Below, in pieces: positions 7,479-11,016 of a stretch of DNA of 11,016 nucleotides. Below the pieces are notes generated by a model. It was not told where the DNA came from, ran no database searches, and saw only the letters and a program-made list of their open reading frames with translations. The DNA is from Christensenellaceae bacterium (GTDB taxonomy: Bacteria; Bacillota; Clostridia; Christensenellales; DTU072): positions 1 to 11,016 of the forward strand of contig JAISKW010000117.1 of assembly GCA_031260775.1 (NCBI GenBank). The letters are read 5' to 3'. Position 1 is the stretch's first letter, and each line of letters begins with the position of its first letter. The translations under genes and the position numbers were made by a program.

Positions 7479-8355
7479 ATATTTTTATATCGTTACTGAG
7501 TTTTTCGGCAATTCCGAGTGCGGCGTTTCCGAACTCTCCGTCCACATTTGCGCATTCGGAAAAATCCAAAACGACAGTCGAGCCGGCCATGTTCTTTATG
7601 CAAGCGTTCGCTTCGGACCGACTTGCGCTGCCTCGTCGGCTGTAATTTGCTATATCATTGATACGAATAACCGCAACCCGTTTGGATTTCAGCCTTCCGT
7701 TATCGAACAGCGCGTTGACTAAAATGTTTGCGGTATCCGTACGGGCTTCCATGCTTACGGATTCCAAAATGTAGTGAACAGGATGCCCGAACGACGGTTT
7801 GCCTGCATCGAAAATACGCCCGAGTTCGTTCAAAAGTTCAGGCGAATTAACGGCGTTTTTTGCGTATTCGCAATAATCGGCAGTCGTGCCGCCGCGGCAA
7901 GGGATATTCGGCGCAATCTTTTCTTTACACCAGTTTTCAGCGTCGGACGGGACATGTTCAAAGCCGAATTTTTCTAAAACGCTCCCTGCAAGGTCGATTG
8001 GCTCGAAGTGGGAAATCCATTCAAGTGCGATTTGCCATGAAAAATATGTGATTTCCGAAACGCAAGATACCGTAAATTCGGCAAGTTGCCCGGTCAAAAG
8101 CGCGGCATCTTCCATTGTAAAAGCGGCGCATTCCCCCGCGTGAAGCAAATACAGCGATACCGCTTTGAAACGGATTGAGGGTTTTTTGCAAAACAGGTAA
8201 TCCTTTCCGTTGCGGCGGTTATAGTCGTCACACAAATCAAACAACGCGTTGCGGACGTCTTCTTCAGTCTCCTTGCTCTTTCTGTCAAGGATTAAATCCA
8301 AATTTATTTCATAAAAATTCATTTTCTTTTTTGTTTTTATCTCAAGCGAAAGCAT
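7477..8355 (-). CDS. Pseudo-AAA protein: N-terminal part of a tandem-AAA protein, ending inside its first AAA domain
   Basis: Frame of 292 residues with ATG at 8355 and a GGAGGT box 4 bases upstream, which favours this start over the ATG at residue 12. Residues 1-185 match no family I recognise. Residues 190-292 align without gaps around the nucleotide loop with the downstream AAA domain: H194-Y-I-L corresponds to its H-V-L-F, and the Walker A position reads SVSMEART (199-206), with the lysine replaced by R205 and the glycines lost. The Walker B strand reads TVVLDFSE (260-267), keeping D264 but with F265 in place of the catalytic glutamate. The domain is therefore probably unable to hydrolyse ATP. 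The frame stops before the sensor-1 strand; the missing remainder opens the next frame. As a tandem-AAA protein the pair would have a structural first ring and an active second ring. The degenerate-domain call comes from hand alignment to the neighbour. Confidence 0.75.
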   Translation of the reverse strand: MLSLEIKTKKKMNFYEINLDLILDRKSKETEEDVRNALFDLCDDYNRRNGKDYLFCKKPSIRFKAVSLYLLHAGECAAFTMEDAALLTGQLAEFTVSCVSEITYFSWQIALEWISHFEPIDLAGSVLEKFGFEHVPSDAENWCKEKIAPNIPCRGGTTADYCEYAKNAVNSPELLNELGRIFDAGKPSFGHPVHYILESVSMEARTDTANILVNALFDNGRLKSKRVAVIRINDIANYSRRGSASRSEANACIKNMAGSTVVLDFSECANVDGEFGNAALGIAEKLSNDIKI

Positions 8356-8382
8356 TGTACCTCCACTTTATTTTGGGATTAG

Positions 8383-8589
8383 TCAGGCATTCACCCGACT
8401 GCGTATAATATAACGCTCGATAATTGACGAGGTTACAAGAATATTCTTGCCGATGCGCTGTTTACGCGCTGTTTTTAGCACGCCAAGATATTCTTTGCCG
8501 TCGTTGAACGGTAATACGGTTATTACGCGTCGGACTCTTTCCGCAGTAATATACCAAACGGAATTTGAAAAAAACGATATGCGCCACAA
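8383..8589 (-). CDS. Unrecognised short reading frame, 68 residues, doubtful
   Basis: The frame can begin only at a TTG inside the first 66-bp repeat; a TAA lies directly before it and no ribosome binding site is visible. From residue 20 the translation looks protein-like, with an amphipathic stretch around VLPFNDGKEYLGVL and KQRIGKNILVTSSIIERY, and the codons resemble those of the neighbours. It ends 27 bases before the AAA gene start in the same direction. It may be a small real gene, the remains of a gene whose 5' part was duplicated, or chance. No homologue is recognised. Confidence 0.2.
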   Translation of the reverse strand: MWRISFFSNSVWYITAERVRRVITVLPFNDGKEYLGVLKTARKQRIGKNILVTSSIIERYIIRSRVNA

Positions 8590-8666
8590 TTAATTTTGTT
8601 GGACTCTTTCCGCAGTAATATACCAAACGGAATTTGAAAAAAACGGTATGTACCGCAATTAATTTT
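8532..8666. repeat. 66-bp tandem direct repeat, two copies
   Basis: Copies at 8532-8597 and 8601-8666 are separated by 3 bases (period 69) and match at 62 of 66 positions. All four differences cluster near the right end of the unit (in the stretches GATATGCGCCAC and GGTATGTACCGC). Each copy contains a TTCCG/CGGAA pair 15 bases apart and an A7 run; copy two also has the palindrome CGGTA-TG-TACCG. The function is unknown. Confidence 0.9.
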
Positions 8667-8676
8667 TCGGCAACAA

Positions 8677-8704
8677 AAAAGAGCGGAATCACTTCCGCTC
8701 TTTT
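8677..8704 (-). terminator. Intrinsic terminator of tuf
   Basis: A perfect 12-base stem (8677-8688 with 8693-8704) closes a four-base loop; read in the tuf direction it is followed by further T residues, about 25 bases after the tuf stop. The stem is flanked by A and T runs on both sides and would work in either direction. Confidence 0.92.
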
Positions 8705-8729
8705 ATTGTGTTTCATTGGTTATTTACAA

Positions 8730-9935
8730 CTATTTGATGATGCTCGAAACGACGCCCGAACCAACGGTTCTTCCGCCCTCGCGGATAGCGAAACGAAGAC
8801 CTTCTTCGATTGCGATAGGGGTGATAAGCGTGATTTCCATTTTGACGTTGTCGCCGGGCATAACCATTTGAACGTCCGCGGGAAGCTCGATGCTGCCGGT
8901 AACGTCGGTCGTTCTGAAGTAGAACTGCGGTCTGTAGTGGTTAACAAACGGGGTGTGTCTGCCGCCCTCTTCCTTTGTAAGAACATAAACCTGTCCGTTA
9001 AATTGGGTATGGGGTTTGATTGTGCCGGTTTTACAAAGAACTTGACCTCTTTCAACGTCTTTTCTTTCAACACCGCGGAGGAGTAAGCCTGCGTTGTCGC
9101 CCGCTCTGCCTTCGTCAAGCGATTTGCGGAACATTTCGATACCGGTAACGGTGGTTTCTTTGTTGGGTTTGATACCTACAATTTCGACCTTGTCGCCGAC
9201 TTTAACAATACCTCTTTCGATTCTGCCCGTAGCAACGGTGCCGCGGCCGGTAATCGTAAATACGTCCTCTACGGGCATAAGGAAAGGTTTGTCGATGTCG
9301 CGCTTGGGGTCGGGGATATAAGCGTCAACAGCGTCTAATAACTCTTGAATGCATGCACAGTCGGGGCTGGTTGCGGATTGTCCCGCTTGAGCCGCTTGCA
9401 TTGCCTTAAGAGCCGAGCCTTTGATAATCGGCGTATCGTCGCCGGGGAACCCGTAGGAGGTAAGAAGGTCGCGGATTTCCATTTCAACAAGCTCCAAAAG
9501 CTCCGGGTCGTCAACTTGGTCAACCTTATTCATGAAAACGATGATATAAGGAACGCCTACCTGACGGGCAAGAACGATATGCTCTCTGGTTTGGGGCATG
9601 GGGCCGTCGGTTGCCGCAACAACGAGGATTGCGCCGTCCATCTGCGCCGCGCCGGTAATCATGTTCTTAACATAGTCGGCGTGTCCGGGGCAGTCAACGT
9701 GAGCATAGTGCCTCTTGGAGGTTTTATATTCGACGTGTGCGGTGTTTATTGTGATACCGCGGGCCTTTTCTTCGGGGGCCTTATCGATATCCTCGTATTT
9801 CATGACTGCGGCGTTTCCTTTCGAAGCCGAGTACATGGTGATAGCGGCGGTAAGGGTAGTTTTACCGTGGTCAACGTGTCCGATAGTTCCAACGTTTACG
9901 TGAACCAAGTCACGCTCAAATTTTGCTTTTGCCAT
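8730..9935 (-). CDS. tuf: Translation elongation factor Tu
   Basis: EF-Tu is the GTPase that carries aminoacyl-tRNA to the ribosomal A site. The 401-residue protein is full length. G1 GHVDHGKT is at 19-26, G3 DCPGH at 81-85, G4 NKVD at 136-139 and G5 GSALK at 173-177; domains 2 and 3 continue to the conserved GRTVGSGVV near the C-terminus. The variable loop after G5 (about 178-200) is several residues longer than in E. coli, from memory of that sequence, and contains a CAC stretch. The gene is alone between its own promoter and terminator, not behind fusA as in the classic str operon. No purine-rich ribosome binding site precedes the ATG, which is unusual for such a highly translated gene. 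Confidence 0.98.
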   Translation of the reverse strand: MAKAKFERDLVHVNVGTIGHVDHGKTTLTAAITMYSASKGNAAVMKYEDIDKAPEEKARGITINTAHVEYKTSKRHYAHVDCPGHADYVKNMITGAAQMDGAILVVAATDGPMPQTREHIVLARQVGVPYIIVFMNKVDQVDDPELLELVEMEIRDLLTSYGFPGDDTPIIKGSALKAMQAAQAGQSATSPDCACIQELLDAVDAYIPDPKRDIDKPFLMPVEDVFTITGRGTVATGRIERGIVKVGDKVEIVGIKPNKETTVTGIEMFRKSLDEGRAGDNAGLLLRGVERKDVERGQVLCKTGTIKPHTQFNGQVYVLTKEEGGRHTPFVNHYRPQFYFRTTDVTGSIELPADVQMVMPGDNVKMEITLITPIAIEEGLRFAIREGGRTVGSGVVSSIIK

Positions 9936-9987
9936 AGTTAATTATTGTACGGGGACGAAACAACGAACCCGTATTTAGTTATTTTAT

Positions 9988-10014
9988 ATTATATCCAAAC
10001 CCCTTTGCCGTCAA
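9988..10014 (-). promoter_or_regulatory. Promoter of tuf
   Basis: On the minus strand TTGACG (10014-10009) and a perfect TATAAT (9993-9988) are separated by 15 bases, slightly short of the usual 17. The predicted start leaves a leader of about 45 bases before the tuf ATG. It is the strongest promoter match in the window, as expected for tuf. Confidence 0.7.
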
Positions 10015-10067
10015 ATTGAGGCTATTAAGCCCCGATTCAAGCAGATTTGCACTCCGAGCCGGAGTAA

Positions 10068-10448
10068 TTACGCTTTCTTAACCTCGATTTCGATGCTTGC
10101 CGACCTGTAGGAAAGGTACGTGACGGTAAGTTTAACCTTTTTATCGGCGTCGGCGGGCTTTACATACTTGCCGGCTTTGTCCAATTCAAGTTCTTTTTTA
10201 TCGAAAACAAGCGCGGTGTTGGTCACGGGAATTTCCATTGTCGTGCCGTCGGTGAGGGTTGCGGTAATTTTGAATATGTCCGCAGCAAACAAATTGCCCT
10301 CGGTTACATACTGAACCTTTTCGTCAATGAACTCGATTTTGATTGTGTCAACCTCGGGGATTACTTCGTCCTTTTTGCAAGAAGCAAGCGCGAATACGCC
10401 CAAGGATAATGCTATTACGGCTAAAACCGTCGCTAAAATTTTCTTCAC
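10068..10448 (-). CDS. Small lipoprotein with a bacterial Ig-like domain
   Basis: From the GTG at 10448 the protein has 126 residues. It begins with a lysine pair, a hydrophobic core and the lipobox LASC at 21-24, so it should be cut before C24, lipidated and held on the outer face of the membrane. Residues about 35-126 have the pattern of group-3 bacterial Ig-like domains: a YVTEGN strand, an alternating FKITATLTDG segment and a final VKLTVTYLSY strand. An ATG 13 codons upstream (10487) is also in frame, but the promoter -10 box lies so close to it that it would have no leader, and the extra residues spoil the signal peptide. The role is unknown; Ig-like modules usually mediate surface binding. 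No convincing terminator lies between it and tuf; a short inverted repeat at 10018-10033 lacks a T-run. Confidence 0.82.
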   Translation of the reverse strand: MKKILATVLAVIALSLGVFALASCKKDEVIPEVDTIKIEFIDEKVQYVTEGNLFAADIFKITATLTDGTTMEIPVTNTALVFDKKELELDKAGKYVKPADADKKVKLTVTYLSYRSASIEIEVKKA

Positions 10449-10490
10449 CTTAAATATTACCGAAAACTTGTAAATTATTCGGTACATATA

Positions 10491-10518
10491 ATTATATATT
10501 TTTAACGGCTTTCAACAA
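10491..10518 (-). promoter_or_regulatory. Candidate promoter of the lipoprotein gene
   Basis: TTGTTG (10518-10513) and TATAAT (10496-10491) lie 16 bases apart on the minus strand, directly after the stop of the upstream gene. Transcription would begin near 10484, which supports translation from the GTG at 10448. Confidence 0.5.
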
Positions 10519-10520
10519 AT

Positions 10521-11016
10521 TTATACTTTTAACACCTTGCTTTGCCCTGCCAAAAGCTCCAAAATACACGGCGCACTACCCTTATATAATAAGGATAGGT
10601 CGAGTTCTGCCGTTTTTGCTTCGTTAGTCAGGTTAGTAACGGTAAAATTATTCTTTTCGTATTTATAGGATACTCCCCATACCTCGGATTTGACGCTGCC
10701 GAAGTCAAGCAATGCCGGCATTAGCGAAATGTCCGCGACATCGCTGCCGCTAAACCCTAAATAGTCGCGGAAAAGCACGGCGGCAAAAGTATTAGGATAT
10801 TCATAATACAGCGGCGAGCCGTGCCAATTTTTGTTGCTCTTATAGTACACATAGTTCATATCGTACCGCTCGCCCATTTTGTAATCATCCGTTTCCGCTT
10901 GCTCCGCTACTTGCAAAAGTTGCGTTTTAAGCCGTTCTCTGTCGCCGATATGTTTACGGTACTTCGCATCGTGACACCAATACCGCCCTGCGGCGCACAA
11001 GTCGTACGGGCCGCCC
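10521..11016 (-). CDS. C-terminal part of a probable carbohydrate-active enzyme (5' end outside the window)
   Basis: The frame is open to the window edge, so the 164 visible residues are the C-terminus of a longer protein; a TTG at 11000 is internal, reading as leucine after GGPYD. The segment GGPYDLCAAGRYW, the later MGERYDMNYVYY and the aromatic SPLYYEYPNTF resemble the helical repeats of six-hairpin glycosidases. The last 60 residues, with repeated strands such as FTVTNLTNEAKTAELDL, look like a C-terminal beta-sandwich. A glycoside hydrolase or related enzyme is my best guess, but no catalytic residues can be assigned and the family is not recognised with certainty. It is followed by the lipoprotein gene, which has its own promoter. 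Confidence 0.6.
   Translation of the reverse strand, partial: GGPYDLCAAGRYWCHDAKYRKHIGDRERLKTQLLQVAEQAETDDYKMGERYDMNYVYYKSNKNWHGSPLYYEYPNTFAAVLFRDYLGFSGSDVADISLMPALLDFGSVKSEVWGVSYKYEKNNFTVTNLTNEAKTAELDLSLLYKGSAPCILELLAGQSKVLKV

Larger units (their letters stand above)
8356..8729. other. Intergenic region between tuf and the AAA gene pair
   Basis: These 374 bases hold the tuf terminator (8677-8704), a tandem pair of 66-bp repeats (8532-8666) and an unrecognised short frame (8383-8589). The promoter of the AAA genes should also lie here, on the minus strand. An AT-rich TATATTATA segment at about 8404-8412 could be its -10 region, but no -35 at proper spacing was seen. Confidence 0.5.

Noticed and set aside
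7470..7490. prfB-type programmed +1 frameshift at the AAA junction
   Set aside because: In prfB the Shine-Dalgarno-like box precedes the stop by a few bases and a CUU slip codon is used. Here the box overlaps and follows the stop, and no such codon is present. Other recoding is not excluded.
8532..8666. CRISPR-like array
   Set aside because: Only two 66-base units with a 3-base gap and no spacers; no cas genes nearby.
8462..8716. Minus-strand frame of 84 residues with a repeated 23-residue unit
   Set aside because: It begins in the tuf terminator and repeats only because the 69-base DNA period is a multiple of three. No ribosome binding site.
8634..9941. Several plus-strand frames opposite tuf
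   Set aside because: EF-Tu is unmistakable on the other strand; these are shadows of its codon usage.
10018..10033. Terminator between the lipoprotein gene and tuf
   Set aside because: The six-base stem is short, has a wobble pair and no T-run; it lies against the tuf -35 box.
10449..10487. ATG start 13 codons upstream in the lipoprotein gene
   Set aside because: It falls at the predicted transcription start and would put non-signal residues before a normal lipoprotein signal peptide.
10521..11000. Complete 159-residue gene starting at TTG 11000
   Set aside because: The frame stays open to the window edge with protein-like sequence (GGPYD) before it, so the gene is truncated by the window.

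Overview
The window looks like chromosomal DNA of a low-to-mid GC Firmicute, most likely an uncultured gut-type Clostridia. The evidence is an EF-Tu of Firmicutes style, purine-rich ribosome binding sites in front of several genes, a very large YDG/GLUG-repeat surface protein with a C-terminal membrane anchor, and CbxX/SpoVK-type AAA proteins. The lineage is an inference from gene style only. No phage, plasmid, IS element, CRISPR array or toxin-antitoxin module is visible.

Left end (1-1040, minus strand): the first 37 codons of a branched-chain aminotransferase (ilvE) follow ornithine carbamoyltransferase (argF) by 15 bases. This is a small amino-acid biosynthesis operon read leftwards. A 265-base divergent intergenic region (1041-1305) then holds a repeat-like hairpin, a 26-bp tandem direct repeat and a promoter candidate for the gene on its right.

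Middle (1306-6227, plus strand): a 1584-residue exported, membrane-anchored surface protein has an N-terminal GLUG-like region and a series of YDG repeats. A complete tRNA-Ala(UGC) with its own -10 box and an intrinsic terminator follows it.

Right-centre (6300-8729, minus strand): two adjacent reading frames together look like one tandem-AAA protein. The upstream frame (7477-8355) ends in the first two thirds of a degenerate AAA domain. The downstream frame (6300-7454) starts with the missing last third of that same domain and then carries a complete, catalytically intact CbxX-type AAA domain. One nucleotide fewer in an A5 run just before the stop would join them. A perfect AGGAGG box overlaps that stop, but no ATG, GTG or TTG lies at normal distance from it. 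This is the most interesting feature of the window. Upstream of the pair are a 66-bp tandem repeat, an unrecognised short reading frame and the terminator of tuf.

Right end (8730-11016, minus strand): a monocistronic tuf gene (EF-Tu) has a good promoter; a small lipoprotein with an Ig-like domain follows; last is the C-terminal part of a probable carbohydrate-active enzyme cut by the window edge. The genes mix housekeeping, envelope and ATPase functions and do not form one pathway.
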